A stretch of DNA of 64,000 nucleotides from Augochlora pura. Its lineage: Eukaryota; Arthropoda; Insecta; Hymenoptera; Halictidae. A program made the position numbers and the translations under genes. The notes beneath the pieces are model-generated. The model was not told where the DNA came from. It saw only the letters and a program-made list of their open reading frames with translations, and searched no databases. The DNA lies in contig NC_135773.1 in NCBI RefSeq assembly GCF_028453695.1, forward strand, positions 21,142,001-21,206,000. Direction: 5' to 3'. How positions within the stretch are numbered: the stretch's first letter is position 1; every line of letters starts with the position of its first letter. This document shows positions 22,441 to 35,478 of the stretch, piece after piece.

Positions 22441-23610
22441 CTAATGAAAAAAAATCCGGCGAAGGTAGAGATCAACGAGATTATTATTTCGAAAGAGGCT
22501 CGATCGAACGACTCGTTTTCTAAGGTGAAACGCTTCCTCGCGTTCTCGTCGCCGCGAAATGTAGTGGAGCCGGTCGCGTCGCGGAATAAAATAGGAGAGC
22601 GACAGAACCGTGAATTTTTTCAAGGCGCGGATCGTTTCCGGAAAAATCCTTAGGAGTGCTATCGACTGTTCCGCGTCTTTCGAACCGGTTCGCCGGTGGA
22701 TTCGTATTTACAAGAAACCCGGCCCCCCTTGGCTGGCGGCGCGGTACCAGTTACCGGTTCGCGCGATATCCCACCGATACACCGACGAATATAATGATCG
22801 GGCATCGATTGGGACATTTAAATTTCACGTTCTATAGAAAACAACGAGGAGGACCCGGCCGAATAACGGCGTTAACGTTAACGACGCCAGGACGCCGGGG
22901 AGCCGTTTTCGTCGAACTCGAAAATTAAATGATAATGATATCCTACGCCCCGCGAAATACTTGCGGCCTCCGAGCCCGGAACATTTATTTCTTTCTTCCT
23001 CTATATCTCGCTCTCTCTCTCTTCCGTTCTCTCTCAGTCTCTCTTTCTCTCTCTCTCTTACTTTCTCTTTTTCTCTCGCACACACTTTCTCTCTCTCTCT
23101 TTCTCGCTCTCATCCCTTTCTCTCTTTTCTCCGTCTTTCTCCCGTCACCGGGGGCACGTCCCGTCTCTGTTCCCCCATCGTTCCGAGGGAACCGTGCGCG
23201 TTTTTTGTTCTGTAAAAATCCTCGTTAACTCGAATCACGATTCCCGCGTATTATACGGAGCTGCACGGGCGCCGGCTTTCCACTTTTTCCCCTGGCAAGC
23301 TAAATAAATCGTTAGAGGTGGCTCGGTGACCGAGCGCGCGCGGGCTAATGGCGCTCCACTTATTATTCTTCTTCTTCGTTGTTCCCGGTGGATCCGCGAA
23401 GCCCGATCACAACCCCTCGAATACGCGGGAACTATCTCGTCGATGACACCTTAATTGACGAGCCACCGTGACGCCGGCCGACGAAACGCTGCCGCCCGCC
23501 CGGCAAGGATTCCGCAACGGCCGCGCGGGACAAAATGGCTGAAACATCCGGCGACCGCCGGCGAAACGTTCCTCTCTGACACCCGCTCGAAATAAAGCGT
23601 TTTTCAGTTC
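22441..23610. other. GC-rich island with long CT-rich block
   Basis: A CpG-rich island whose centre is a CT-rich microsatellite. The Leu/Ser-rich open frame it gives on the plus strand is an artefact. It could be a regulatory element or an untranslated exon, but nothing proves either. Confidence 0.45.
22990..23150. repeat. CT-rich microsatellite block
   Basis: Interrupted CT runs of about 160 bp on the plus strand. Confidence 0.85.
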
Positions 23611-24470
23611 GTCTAGGTTTGATAATTATGTTTATCGCGAACTCGAGGAATTGAGGAAATTTTCGCTGCCATTGCTGTGATAAAAGTCGACGAAATCAAA
23701 GAAGGTTAACCGATGATAAGGAAACTGAGGAAGTTTGTTACAAAGATTACTTACTTCGACACTAAACCTACCAAGTCGGTGAAAATGACCATTTTCTTAT
23801 CAAATTTGTTAGATTATAAAGACTTTTAAATACTAAATTATTAAATGGATATCACGGTTGAAGAATAAATTGTAATACAAATGTTGGAAAGTCTAAATAA
23901 TCTCGATAGGTTTACCTGTATTGAATCTAATTTACAAAACATTTTATATTGATAATACTAACCTAGATGTTCTTTTTTCGAGATACATAGTTAAAAAGGA
24001 CTCGATCAAGTATAGCTTTTATTACAAGCATTTTTCTATTTCTAAGTATACAGTGTGGTCACGAAATTATAGTGCAACAGTATAAGGGATGATTCTACGT
24101 GAAAGAATAACAAAATTTCCATAATATTTTTTTCTTCGGTGCTCCGTTCTTAAGAAAATTGACTTAGTTTCTTCACCTTTGCTAACATTGCGTTTACAAA
24201 CGTTAACAGTGACGGAAACGTATTAGGTTTATTACATAATTCGCAATAATGAATGTTTTTAAACATTATCTCGAACGGCGTCACCTGTGGCGGCAACTAA
24301 ACGCTTTTCGAAGACGAATAAACTTTTACAAGAATGTTTTATGTAAAAATCTATTTTAAGTAGACATTTTTTATTTTACAGCCAGCTGATTGAGGCGTTA
24401 GTATGAAATGTAGCAATGCAATGATAACGACGATTTCAAGTTGATCGACGCGACATTGATTAAATTAAAG

Positions 24471-24512
24471 ACAGTAATTATTTAAATTAAAGACAGTAAT
24501 TATTTAAATTAA
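24471..24512. repeat. Short tandem repeat
   Basis: The unit AAATTAAAGACAGTAATTATT is repeated in tandem twice with a partial third copy. Confidence 0.75.
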
Positions 24513-26027
24513 AGAACACTTTGACACGGCGTCTGCAAGTCTGATCATGAAATATCGTGCTACTTACGGTTCTTAAAAGTTGAAATTTCTAAAGAAGTAT
24601 AATTATTAAGAAGTATCAAAATTTGTAAAGAATTATAATGAACATGAAACCCTAAAATTAACTTTGCATTCGGTATACTTTAATTGTGTTAGTGCAATTG
24701 AGTTTTTATACTGAATTATTGCGAAACTAGATTTTGAGCGCTGCTCTGCGACAAAGCTGGATAATAGATGAAAAAAGGAGTTTCATTGACTAATTAAAAC
24801 TAACTGTCCTAAAGATAACGATTAATAAACTGCAGATTTCTTTGCGAAGCGAAAAATGATTGACTTAATTCTGACAAACGATAGTAAAATAGTTAAATTT
24901 GCTCGTTTCAACCGCGAATGCATAAAATCTGCTGTCCAACGATTGCAATTATTGCGTAGAATTTTTAATTTATATTTCACTTAAATTAACATTTCCCTGG
25001 CCGCAGTCAAGAGACTGTACCGCAACAATGACGCGCCGTTCGAACATTTTTCTTACAGGATTATTCCTCTCGGTTCTCTCGCGGCGGCCAGAGCAAACAC
25101 TATAACAGAGTGATGATTTAGTATCCTACGGGGCCTACGTGCTTATAGCTGAAACGAAAAAGAAACTATACACAATGAAAACAGAAGCCGATCGAAGGCA
25201 GAGAAAAATCCGTTACGTGGCCATCGTCGCAGCAACGTAACAACTGAAAAATCACGTGGCCCGGCCCCGGAACAATAAATTCTATTGGTCGTTAGACCCT
25301 CGAGGCTCGCGCCGGGGGATCCCCTAATCTGACCTAACGCCGTAATGTCGTTACCTTGTTAAATAAATGTCACAGCAGGAGGGTCGGCTCGGGGCCGGGC
25401 AGCCGATCGACAAAAGACCAACCCCTAAAAAATTGGGCTAACGTCCGCGTCCCTCAAAATGGTGGACCGGCGCGACACACGCGGGACTCGGATCGAAAGA
25501 AAAGCACAAAAGGAGCGACGCACGGCCGTGCTGCAATCTCTTTCCTCGGCAAATGGCCGATTGCAACCTAACCCCGGCGACGCGTCCGTCGAAAATCGTG
25601 ATAATTCGATGTTGACGAACTGTGCGTAATCCTCGCGGCCCCTGTGCTCCTCCGATTATACGGTTCTATTTTTGGTGAACGCTTTCGAGAAAACTGCGCG
25701 CGCGTGTCTCGATAAAAAATTCGAAATCAAAGAAATTGTTTAATTTTTAGACAATAACTCGCTGTTACCCAACGAATTTTAACGAATTTAATTCGTTGCG
25801 AACTATATAAATTATTCGCGCGATTTAACCTTTCCAAACACCGATCGCAGAAATTGAATTAAATATAGCAAACGTGAATATTTTGTATGATAATAATTTT
25901 CGGTGTTTTTCAAAACGGTCTCGCAGACTGGAAATTAATTTATTCTTCCTCCGTTTCACGGAATCTCGTTATTTCGCTGCGAAATAAAAAGCGAACGTAC
26001 CGCGCGAAAAGCTGCGACCCCTTCAGT

Positions 26028-26059
<32 letters not shown>

Positions 26060-26073
26060 CATACATATATACA
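26028..26073. repeat. AT microsatellite
   Basis: A TA/CATA run of about 45 bp. Confidence 0.9.
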
Positions 26074-28675
26074 TTTTTTTTATTTGATCATCGCGCGAAT
26101 AAAACTTTCGATAATAATTCCGGCATTTTTTGTCACCGTTAAAAAATATTGGAAAACCCAATGAAAACTGTCGCGCGCGCGCGGGGACGTTCGACGGAAG
26201 AGGCCTAAAAGTATCGACGATGTACGCCATTGCGACGGCAAGCGTTTTCTGTCGCTATTTCCACGCGGAAGACACTTCGTTGCCGCATAATGACGCGCAT
26301 TGTCCTAGTTACATATTAATTTCGTTTTTTTCCGCGGGATGCAAATAAAAATTGCGACTACGCGTGTCAAGCGAAGCCAAGATGTGCATGGTGAATTCTC
26401 ACAGTAAATTCCGACCCATAAATTTTCATAATCCTTATACCGTTTTCTTTTCGTTAATAAAATGTAAATAATGTGAAAAAGGAGAGAAAGTTACGTCTAT
26501 TGTAAGCACGTAAGAGAACGCATTTAATTATTTATCCTAGAACAGATTTATAGGTTGTAAGATCGTATTCTTAAAACTGTATAACCTCACGCTTCTAGAT
26601 TTTATAAGTTCTAAATAGTTTAACTTTTACTATAAATATAGATTTTACTATAAATACAGATTTAGATGTACACGCTAAATTTGCTTAGAATTCGCAAATT
26701 GCAAAGAGGCTGAAAGAGTATTCAATCTGTGATGTATTTTAACATTCCAACAGTTACTTATATCGTTAAATTAATGATTTTATTTCAGGTTAATGATTTA
26801 TCTATTATTAAAAATATTAATGCAGAGGATATGCGAAAATACTGCTTGCACTCGTGTAAAACAGAGAAAATTTCAAGTAACACATTTCACCAGCCATTTA
26901 AGAGACCTATAGAACTGTAAAAATTATTGTCATGCACTGCTTGATAACGATAGCAACATTATTAAAATATACATCTCAACAAAACAATTCTTCGATTATT
27001 TTCTCTAAAAGAGACATTACAATTTCAACAATGTTCAAATAAAAACTGCGATGCAGGTCATTTCGCCTGGTAGATTTACGATCAAGTTTGTAACGAATAT
27101 TACAATAATTTTATTTACTAATTCATTGCCAGGTCGAAATAATAAGAACCGTTTGCCATAATAAAACGATTCGCCATCGCTGCAAAGTAACCAAGAACGC
27201 GGTCTCATAGAAAATTAAACCGCGGCTTCAGTGGTTCAAATAATTCCCCGTTTTCCGGAACCTCGTTTTTAGCTTCGTTTCCGAGTAACTCTTCGGAATA
27301 TATTAGATTATTCTAATAATCCACGGGTCCCCGAGCCCGGCAGCCAAGTCGAAATCTCGCCGTTAAATGAAATCAAGTGTCGGCTGGTTTACGCTGAATT
27401 TCATTTCGAGTCGCGGCGAGCTAGAATATTCTTCGGCGAGTTATCGTTTCGCACCGTTCGCTCCGTCGTCGTCGTCGTCGTCGAGCTTTTTACCCGTATG
27501 AAAAGCGACGAAAAGAAATGCTGTATTTGCAAATCCATTGAACGGACGCCGATGGTTATCAGCGCCGACAGTTTTCACGGCTCGGAATAATAACGCAATT
27601 CTTTCGTCATCCGGGCGAGAGAGATGTTTATCCGAGATCTCCACCTGGTAACAGATGTCCGGTTCTAGGCGCGGACGACCACAATCGAGATCGCTATCCG
27701 ACTGTTTTTGTCTGGTTAGACAACCGATCGTCATCCGATAACTCGCACGAATTTGTTGTGAATTAATGATGCAGGCCTGACTGCGTGAATCTAATATCGA
27801 GAGTGTATAGGCTTTTATGTAAAATGTGGGAGGAAAATATTATCGTTTATTAGACTAAGCATAAGTTATTATAAGCGAGAAGTTTATTGCCTATGTTTTT
27901 ATTATTCCGTTGTTTTACCTGGTCTTTTTATTATTTATACATTTTATTTAGTGACCGTGATGAGCGATACTCTTCTAAATACCCAAGGGTATTCTTTGTA
28001 AGCCTAGGAGAATATTCTTTGATAAAAAACAAATTCGTATTTGTTATAGAATACTTTTTGAGTGTTCATAGTTATCGTGAGGATGACCAGAGTTGCAAAC
28101 CTTTATGACAGCATATTTATGAGTGCATCTTTTATGCAATTTTTACGAGTCCACATTTATTACATAAGCAGAGTTTAAAAATGCTATAGTAAGTATAAAT
28201 TAAAAAAAGATGTAATAAGATTTTTATTTTCTATTGAGAATGTGTGATCCTTAATTTAGGAATCCTTTGAGTAATCCTTTCCTGTAAAATCATATACGAA
28301 AGTGAGTATTTGCATAAAGATGAGTAGTAGAGTAAGATGAGTAACTTTTTAATAATTCTTTATAAAGATGAGTAACTAAAAGAAAAGAAATTAGTAAATG
28401 AATTTTCGTCTCGATGCACAAAGTTACATATATTCTACAGAATTGATGAATTTTGTATTAAACATAGCAATAAGTAGTCTTCGAATTGAGTTTTTAGAAT
28501 TAGAGATGCTGCGTTAGTTTAAATCAATAAAAAATACTTTTATGTAAAATTAATTAATCTTATCTATAGGAGCATGTGTGTAGGTAAAAATCGTGTAAAA
28601 TCGGAACGAATAAAGCAGTCGTATATATTCACATCGAAGTATATTATATTCAGACTCTCGATTTATTAACCCTTT

Positions 28676-28785
28676 GTCATGCAATTTAATTCAAAAGTTT
28701 CTGACGAAAACACACAATTTAATTTCCCTTAATAATAATTATAATAACAATTCCGTTGATAATATAAGCGAAGGTGAAAAGGGCA
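28676..28785. mobile_element. TTAA element fragment (left end, TCAT type)
   Basis: TTAACCCTTTGTCATGCAATT followed by AAAAGTTTCTGACGAAA resembles the left part of the element at 34040-34216 (TTAACCCTTTATCATATT, then AAAAGTTCGTCGAAA). A right end is uncertain; AAAAGGGCATAA near 28780 could be its degenerate remnant. Confidence 0.4.
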
Positions 28786-28866
28786 TAACCTGTACTGCGT
28801 ATATAAAATGTTCTAGTTAAGAAAAAGCTTATAAATAGTATAGGGAATTGTTGATCTGTATAAAAA

Positions 28867-29120
28867 TTAACTCTTTGCAATTCGAAGCTATTCTAACTGG
28901 AAATTTAAAGTAATTTTTCTGACTTACAGCGTCTCTAGTATATTTTATGTGACAAAGTGCATTTTATGTATATGTAATTGATTCCTGTATAATTTATAAG
29001 AAGAGTTTCACTTTTAATAATTTTTTAACTACGAACTTTGTTAGTGTAAAGATTAATTCGGAACGTGATAGAAAAATTGTTGTGCTGCGTCAGAGTCGCC
29101 ATTCGAGTGTAAAGGGTTAA
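28867..29120. mobile_element. TTAA element, GCACTCGAAGCC group
   Basis: Starts TTAACTCTTTGCAATTCGAA and ends CATTCGAGTGTAAAGGGTTAA; 254 bp. The interior shares TCTAACTGGAAATTTAAAG, TATGTAATTGATTCCTGT and ACGTGATAGAAAAATT with the group. Confidence 0.72.
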
Positions 29121-29145
29121 CTTCTGGATAAAAAAAGAATAGCTT

Positions 29146-29222
29146 CGAATCGCTATATGTAGAATAGCTATAATCTAAAATATAAAATAGCTATAATCTA
29201 AAATATAAAATAGCTATAATCG
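29146..29222. repeat. Short tandem repeat next to a TTAA element
   Basis: AATAGCTATAATCTAAAAT and close variants recur about three times. Confidence 0.7.
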
Positions 29223-29539
29223 AGATTTCCGTCTAAAACTGAGGTTCTCAGACATGCCAATAAAGAATCGAGAATATCACATGAAAAATGCTAAAACGAC
29301 GAATTAAAAACTCCCAAATCCCTTGCTGTATTTTTCGCTCTTAAAAATTGATCCGATAGAACGAAATAATCACTGTTCTTTGTACATTTCAGTCGAACCT
29401 TATTTCGAAATTTTGACAACGAAAGAATCGAATTTTGTTTTAATTTAGAAAGAACGAATAACATTTATATTTACCAGATTTCGCATGAAATCTTCATTGC
29501 AAGTCTAACACGTTAAGGTGTAAGAAATTCAGAAGCCAA

Positions 29540-30051
29540 TAAACCCTTTGCACTAAAATATCGAGTGAGACTCGTGATAAATATTTAATGCTAGATCTAA
29601 TAAATATGAATATTATAGATTTCTTCTAGATCGAAGTCAAATTATTATCAAAGACCAGAAACGGAAATAAGTAAAGACGATACGAGAAGCAAAAATAATC
29701 TAAACCTATTAATAACAGTATTAATACTTTATCGACCGGTAACCTATAAATCGGCATTTTCTCCCGATTTGTAGCCTGTGAATCGATTGTCACAGCAACC
29801 AATAATTTGTTATCTATTATTGAAGTAAAGGTACTACTATAAGTCCTTATATTATTGAATCATCTTTCAAATATTAGATACCTTTTGCGATGAATACAAG
29901 AAATAAGATAGAAATAAAATAAATAGATTCGATTACTCTACAATGACATAAATGTTTAAATTTATATATACCGACTCCGGCGGTAGAGAGTTGAGGACAA
30001 GTAAGTGCAAATCAGTGCAACGTGAATGGAGTCATAGTGCAAAGTGGTTAA
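29540..30051. mobile_element. Composite TTAA element (outer, GCACTA type)
   Basis: The left end TAAACCCTTTGCACTA and right end TAGTGCAAAGTGGTTAA form inverted repeats. Near the left end it has GAGTGAGACTCGTGATAA, like the CGAGTCTGACTCGTTATTA block of the GCACTA group. A diverged ACCGG-group element (29721-29994) sits inside, so this is a nested pair. Confidence 0.5.
29721..29994. mobile_element. TTAA element, ACCGACCGG group (degenerate, nested)
   Basis: Starts TTAATACTTTATCGACCGG and ends near GGCGGTAGAGAGTTGA. The interior keeps TAGCCTGTGAATCG and TTGTTATCTATTATTGAAG, the same blocks as 4629 and 5213. Confidence 0.5.
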
Positions 30052-30140
30052 TTGCCTTCGATCCAGTCGTGACGCAGGTAATGATCCGTAAGCTAAAAAT
30101 GGCTAAAGCGCATACCTAATCGCTAGTCTAACTCGTTACT

Positions 30141-31985
30141 ATAACGCGCTGGGTTAACTTTGGACGCCGACGAAACTTTCGCGACGAAGACAATCGCGAG
30201 ACATCGGATGGACAATACCATCTAGAATAAACAAGAAAAATTCGCGAACATCGGTCTGGCATGGATCAGCGGAGAGCACCCCGCTATTTGGCAAAGGTGC
30301 TTGAAGCGGAGCGGAAAGAGGCGGGCGAGCGAGTACCGGGCGGAAAGGCTTAAAGAGCCCCGCTAAATTTACCTTCGCCGTTTATAATTTCCAGGCTCGA
30401 ACACCGCAACTCGACGCGAGGGCCAAACGTCTCAGCTTTGGATCCCGTTCTCATTTAAATGGTCCCCCCCCACGGCGATCCCTCGCGACTTTTTGCCAGC
30501 ACGGCGCGTCACGGTTTTCCCGAGGTCCATTCGTTAATAATCCTATCCGAGGCGACCATTCTGTCGCGGGGGCTAAGCCGAAATAGGCGACCGCGGCGGC
30601 AATTACCAGCCGTGTCTGGCGCGAGAGGCGTCGACAGCCGGGTAGCCACGTGACGGAGCAAGACGAAGAAAAACGAAGAAGAAAAAGGGTGTCGAAGAAG
30701 AAGGGCGATTCATCGGAGGGGGGTAGGAAAGAAGATCGAACGTAGAATGGAAAGACAGTGGGGAATCCTGGCGAGATGCCGGCAGGATTTAGCGGGCAGG
30801 AAGGCCATTAGCAGCGTATCATCGGGCGAGAACGGTGCCGGTCTAGCCTTTAAGCGCCATTTTGCTTTTCAATTTTCAGGCCGCGATGCGCGCCAACCCA
30901 GCACACATTCCCGGCACCCCTCCCCGCGCGTCTATTCCAACCCTCCCCCCGCGGCCGAGCCGAGCCGCGAAGAAGAATCGCGGCCGTCCGCCACTGTCAC
31001 TAATTCCGCTCAGTGTTCTTTTCTTGCGGGGTCTAATGCCACCTGGAGGCTACGCGCCAGGCTGTCAAAGCCAGGACGTTATAATGCGCGAGCAGGGGGA
31101 GGAAGAGAAAAATATAGGGGGCGGAGGGTGCAACGGGGACGAAACGCGCGCGGCACCGCGCAACGTGCGGACGCGTTCAGGGAAAAAAGCATCGCGGCTC
31201 GCACCCACACCGCGCGGACATTAACGCGCACACGCGTGCACGTGCACGTGCGACCGCGAATTGCCGAACGTGTGCGAGAGACTCTAGCGCGGCGGCTCTC
31301 CGTGCTGGTGAAGAAGCTGGCGGCGGGCGAGCGCGGGGCGGGGTGTCGGCGGGCAGAATTTTTACAGCGCGACAATCCACAAGGTACGAGAAAATAATTG
31401 CAAGTTCCGTCAGTGACGGCCGCGAGGGTGCCGCGGCGGAGGAGCAGGGGCGAGGGGGCCCCACGCGGAGGGACAGAGAGACCGACGGCGCGGTGTCGGG
31501 TGCGGAACGGCGACGGAGTTTCGAGCGGTTTTCTTGCCGCAGGAAGAAGCAGTTGGAGGGAAGGCGCGGGCGAGGGAACCAACGGGCGCGACAGAGACGG
31601 AGAGATCCAATTAAAAATATTACACATTACCCGCTACACAGCTAAAATGTATTTACTGTTTAAAAGCGGCAGAGACTGAGGGGGTCCCACCCTAGCCCGC
31701 GCCCGCACACACACACACACACGCGCGCGCACACACCCGTCCGCCCGCGAGCATCCCCCCACGCACACTCGAGCCCGCCGTGAAACACAGAAACGCACAT
31801 TATGTGTGGAGCCGCGTGTTGCAGTCCCACTGCCTCCGGTGATGCGCGTGTGTGTTTTCCGCGCCCAACGTCCGGTGGAACGGGAATTTATTAATTTGAT
31901 CGACGGCAGACGCGGCCTCGACCGCGGGATCCCAAGCCGGCTGTGGATAAACAATGCGAACTTTGCAAATTCGGTCGATCTTTTA
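30141..31985. other. Large GC-rich, CpG-rich island
   Basis: About 1.8 kb of strongly GC-rich sequence with a CA/CG alternation (31705-31737). Open frames of 200 residues or fewer on both strands are Arg/Pro/Ala-rich and overlap each other, as expected from composition. It could be a promoter or untranslated exon of an unrecognised gene. Confidence 0.45.
31705..31737. repeat. CA/CG alternating purine-pyrimidine run
   Basis: A CACACA stretch joined to CGCGCGC, a sequence type that can adopt Z-DNA. Confidence 0.8.
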
Positions 31986-32350
31986 TAGAAATTCTCTTGT
32001 TATTCTTCTCTTGCGAATTTTAGCTTGGGGTAGATTTCGCCTTGGTCCTTGATGATTGTCACAAAGTTTTCTTGAAAATTGTTGCAAAGAGCTGAACGCA
32101 CTGGCAGAAGTTAATTCTCATTTTTTAAATTGTGCCTTAAATTCTTCTGCATGTATACTATAGAAAAATTCTGTAAGATCTGTGTCTGATTTTAGGGAAA
32201 ACTATTCGTTTGTGGGAGCTTGTAACAACACGGAGGATTTAAGAAAGAATGAACCCTGATGGCAAGATAAAATAAAAGTTAAATCGGCAGTCGAAATGAT
32301 CGATCCATTTTTAAATAAACAAAATCGAAAACGAAGGATTCTAGTCTTTT

Positions 32351-32545
32351 TTAACCCTCCGCACTCGAAGCTATTTTAAGAGAATATCTGAAATAAAATA
32401 TCCGGCTCATAATAAAAGTGCACAGTATGCATAACACAACAATAGTTGCACTATGTCGCAATTTTTTAAATCTAACCTTTGTATAAAAATTATCTTGAAA
32501 CGTGATGAAATAATGTTAGTGGTGCCTCAGAGTGCAAAGGGTTAA
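32351..32545. mobile_element. TTAA element, GCACTCGAAGC group (internally deleted)
   Basis: Starts TTAACCCTCCGCACTCGAAG and ends CAGAGTGCAAAGGGTTAA. At 195 bp it is shorter than the usual 245-258 bp. It keeps AACCTTTGTATAAAAATTAT and AACGTGATG-like blocks near the right end. Confidence 0.7.
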
Positions 32546-34039
32546 TTTCCCCTAATCGTCGCGTAATCTATTACGGCTAAAGTCTACCGGACGAATGTTT
32601 AAAAATTGGCCAGAATTGAAGTACTCTTATCGGAGGCACGAGAATATTCTGAAAAATGGATTTCAATTTTAATTCACAGCATGTACAATCTTGAACATAC
32701 AGTCTACGATACACTGTCTGCGACTTCTCCGCTTAATTCCGTGATCTCATCCAATTGCCGGCAGAATCAATTTTGGAAGTCTCGTGGAAGTTAAACGCGC
32801 GCCCGTGTGGTGGTCGTGCTCTCGCGTCTGGTTGAAAGTAATGGAAGTCGCGCGCACACACGGTCACCATTAATCCGATACGATGAAAAGTGAACTGGGA
32901 ATACACGGATCTCCTCGGAGACGCGTTGCTTCCGATTACTTTTTTTTTTTTATTTCTCCTCCCGCGATATTGTATCAGGCCGCAACCGACGATGCACATG
33001 TTATAAAATAACGAATTTGTTTGTCTCGCGGATCTCCCGAGATCGCGGATCTATCGTTCGCCGTGCTCGATCATTGACATCGAAAGTTCGCGGTAAATCG
33101 CGACACTAACTTGTTATCGGTGTTTTTCGATTACAGCGAGAGCCATAAAATATAAGCATTTATATATGCGTATTACTTGTTTTAGCTGCTTCTCTTCGAG
33201 CTTGTTTCACGCGCTTATTTTCCACTAAACTATCAAATCAAATATTTGCTGTACTTTAACGAAACCAACTCGAGATGGAGATTTTTAGTAATAAGCTGTT
33301 AAGCTTAAATTATTGTATAAAGTATACATTATTGAGATAAGTTATTACGTTTTTTCAAGTTGGAATAAAATTTACATGTAACAATGAAGTAAGCGCAGGC
33401 ACGCAAAAAAGAGAATTTATTACAAGATACGTTATTCATTGTAAAATATAAAGGATTCTGTTTTAAATGCCTACAAATTTTAGAAAGAATTTCGTTGTTT
33501 TCTGCATTCTTCAAAACTGTTTGAAATCTAAGAGAATGACGCTGAACCGAAGTGAACGTCTTCAATGACGAACAGTGAATTATTCCTAACAACATTACAG
33601 TAAAACATCCTGTAAAATCAAATGATGTTACACTCTAGTCTGACGAAACATTCTAAAGAAACTATATCTCGAATAAATCACTTAATAAGTATACACATTA
33701 ATAATATTATTAACGATATTACACACTAAAATATTCCAAAGAAATTACACCTCAAATAAATCACTTGATTAGTATACATATTAATAATATTACTAATGAT
33801 ATTACACAATAATTTAAGAAAACATTTGAATAAATTTCATCTCGACTAAATTGTCCATTACTATTAAAATTTTGCCATATAAAATGTCAAACAAAAGTAA
33901 ATGTATATTAAACTACGTGAAAACTAACAGCAACGCAAACATAAATGTTTCTCGAATACATTTGCTTTTAAAAGCGACATTTTAACGTCAGCAGATCAAT
34001 TTCACACTATTCGCGTGCACGCGTGTAGTCGTTGCACAG
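32546..34039. other. Non-coding stretch
   Basis: Mixed composition. It has an internal fragment related to the CCCCTTAGC element group near 33249-33310 (CTGTACTTTAACGAAACC, TAATAAGCTGTTAAG) and a tandem duplication at 33648-33810. No gene recognised. Confidence 0.5.
33648..33810. repeat. Tandem duplication, about 82-bp unit
   Basis: Two units share AATAAATCACTT, AGTATACA and ATTAATAATATTA, each ending GATATTACACA. Confidence 0.8.
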
Positions 34040-34216
34040 TTAACCCTTTATCATATTGTCGAAGCTTGGATTTAAAAGTTCGTCGAAACTATAATTGTTA
34101 TACGAGTTACGATACTCGATTTCATATTCATAGAATGAATTTTATTCTATAAAATGGAAATACTGAGAGTGGAAAAATGATTTGCGGTCGAAGTGGCTAC
34201 GAGCGCAAAGGATTAA
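34040..34216. mobile_element. TTAA element, CCCTTTATCA type
   Basis: Starts TTAACCCTTTATCATATTG and ends GAGCGCAAAGGATTAA; 177 bp. The inverted ends are imperfect. It resembles the left part of 28676. Confidence 0.55.
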
Positions 34217-34676
34217 ACTTTCCCACCGATTCGCTGGAATTTACAGTCGGATCACAAGATCAACATGTCTATGGCCGCAGAAACGCGTGAACGGGTCGCG
34301 TATCGGGCTTGTAACGTCTCGTTAATCGCGTGGAACATCAATCGAAGCGGGAATTGGTTCGGCCGCAATTGATAGTGGATTATAGTGTCCGGGCATCACG
34401 GAACCGGAACAGCAAAGGCCAAATTGAATGACAGTAATCTATTAACGCGTCGGGACCGGTGACATGATAATCCCCAACGACGCGAAGCAAACCTCCGGAT
34501 AAATAGCGATCGAAGACTGAAATTTTTCTTCTTACCGCGTTACATTGTGTTCGTAAATAGCGATTCTGACGAGCGTGTGCTTGCATTCCTCGCGCAAACG
34601 GTATTCCATTAACGTCCACCGGCCGCAAATTGAGAAGATTAATTGTTCAACACGTATCTGGCCACGCTGGTTACAT

Positions 34677-34944
34677 TTAACCCCTTAGCGTACTTTGACG
34701 GGGCCAACTCCCGATGGAAATTACCGGTAATAATTCTGTTCTTCAAAATTAAAATAAAATTCTAACCCCTTGTTATTAATATTTATTCATTGCATTCATT
34801 TTTCTATTGTTATTAATATTTCAGCATTCTAGGAAATTCAGGCACGAAATAAACATTAATGTTCTATCCCTTCGAAGGAATTATACCAATCGAAGAATTC
34901 CTGATCGTAGTAACTGCGAAGAAAATGGTACGTCAAGGGGTTAA
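34677..34944. mobile_element. TTAA element, CCCCTTAGCGTAC group
   Basis: Starts TTAACCCCTTAGCGTACTTT and ends GGTACGTCAAGGGGTTAA; 268 bp. Matches 41017-41262 in ends and in the interior near the right end (GTAACTGCGAAGAAAATGG against GTAGTTGTAAAGAAAACGG). Confidence 0.72.
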
Positions 34945-34973
34945 CCACGTTGTCGTTGGTACTGTGTATAAAA

Positions 34974-35222
34974 TTAACCCTTTGAAAACCGGTACTCTAA
35001 ACTGTCAATTAACAGAGGAATAATAGAAAATCATAGCAATTTTTATTTAAGAAACATATCTTTATATTTAAGAAACAATTCGTGGAAAAGTTGATAGTCC
35101 TTATTTACTTTCATTCCCAAATTCAAATTTTGTTTCAATTTAATCAAAGCGACTGGCTGTTATATTTAGTAAATCTTGCACGAAATCATTATCACGAGCC
35201 TGACTCGTTATCATAGTGTTAA
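34974..35222. mobile_element. TTAA element, GCACTA group (diverged)
   Basis: It starts TTAACCCTTTGAAAACCGG and ends CGTTATCATAGTGTTAA. The interior right part (TAGTAAATCTTGCACGAAAT, GAGCCTGACTCGTTAT) matches 39071-39314 and 52480-52743. The minisatellite at 35223 begins directly at its right end. Confidence 0.6.
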
Positions 35223-35478
35223 AAATCAAAAAATATAAATCAGTTTAAACATCGAAAAGTACAAACGAGATTAAAAATCAAAAAAGTACAAACGAGTTTA
35301 AAAATCATAAAGTACAAACGAGGTTAAAAATCAAAAAGTACAAACGAGTTTAAAAATCAAAAAGTACAAACGAGTTTAAAAATCAAAAAGAACAAACGAG
35401 TTTAAAAATCAAAAAGTACAAACGAGTTTAAAAATCAAAAAAGTATAAACGACATTGAAAATCAAAAAGTGTGAAAAA
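35223..35478. repeat. Minisatellite, 26-27 bp unit
   Basis: About nine units of the form AAAATCAAAAAGTACAAACG with a GAGTTT joint, in direct tandem without spacers. It abuts the TTAA element at 34974-35222. Confidence 0.92.

Larger units (their letters stand above)
23611..28660. other. Mostly AT-rich non-coding stretch
   Basis: Contains a short tandem block (24471-24512), a GC-richer patch near 25000-25700, an AT dinucleotide run (26028-26073) and a CGT trinucleotide run near 27466-27482. No gene recognised. Confidence 0.5.

Noticed and set aside
35223..35478. Regular direct repeats resembling a CRISPR array (also 54951-55456)
   Set aside because: The units are contiguous without unique spacers, in a eukaryotic context; they are minisatellites.
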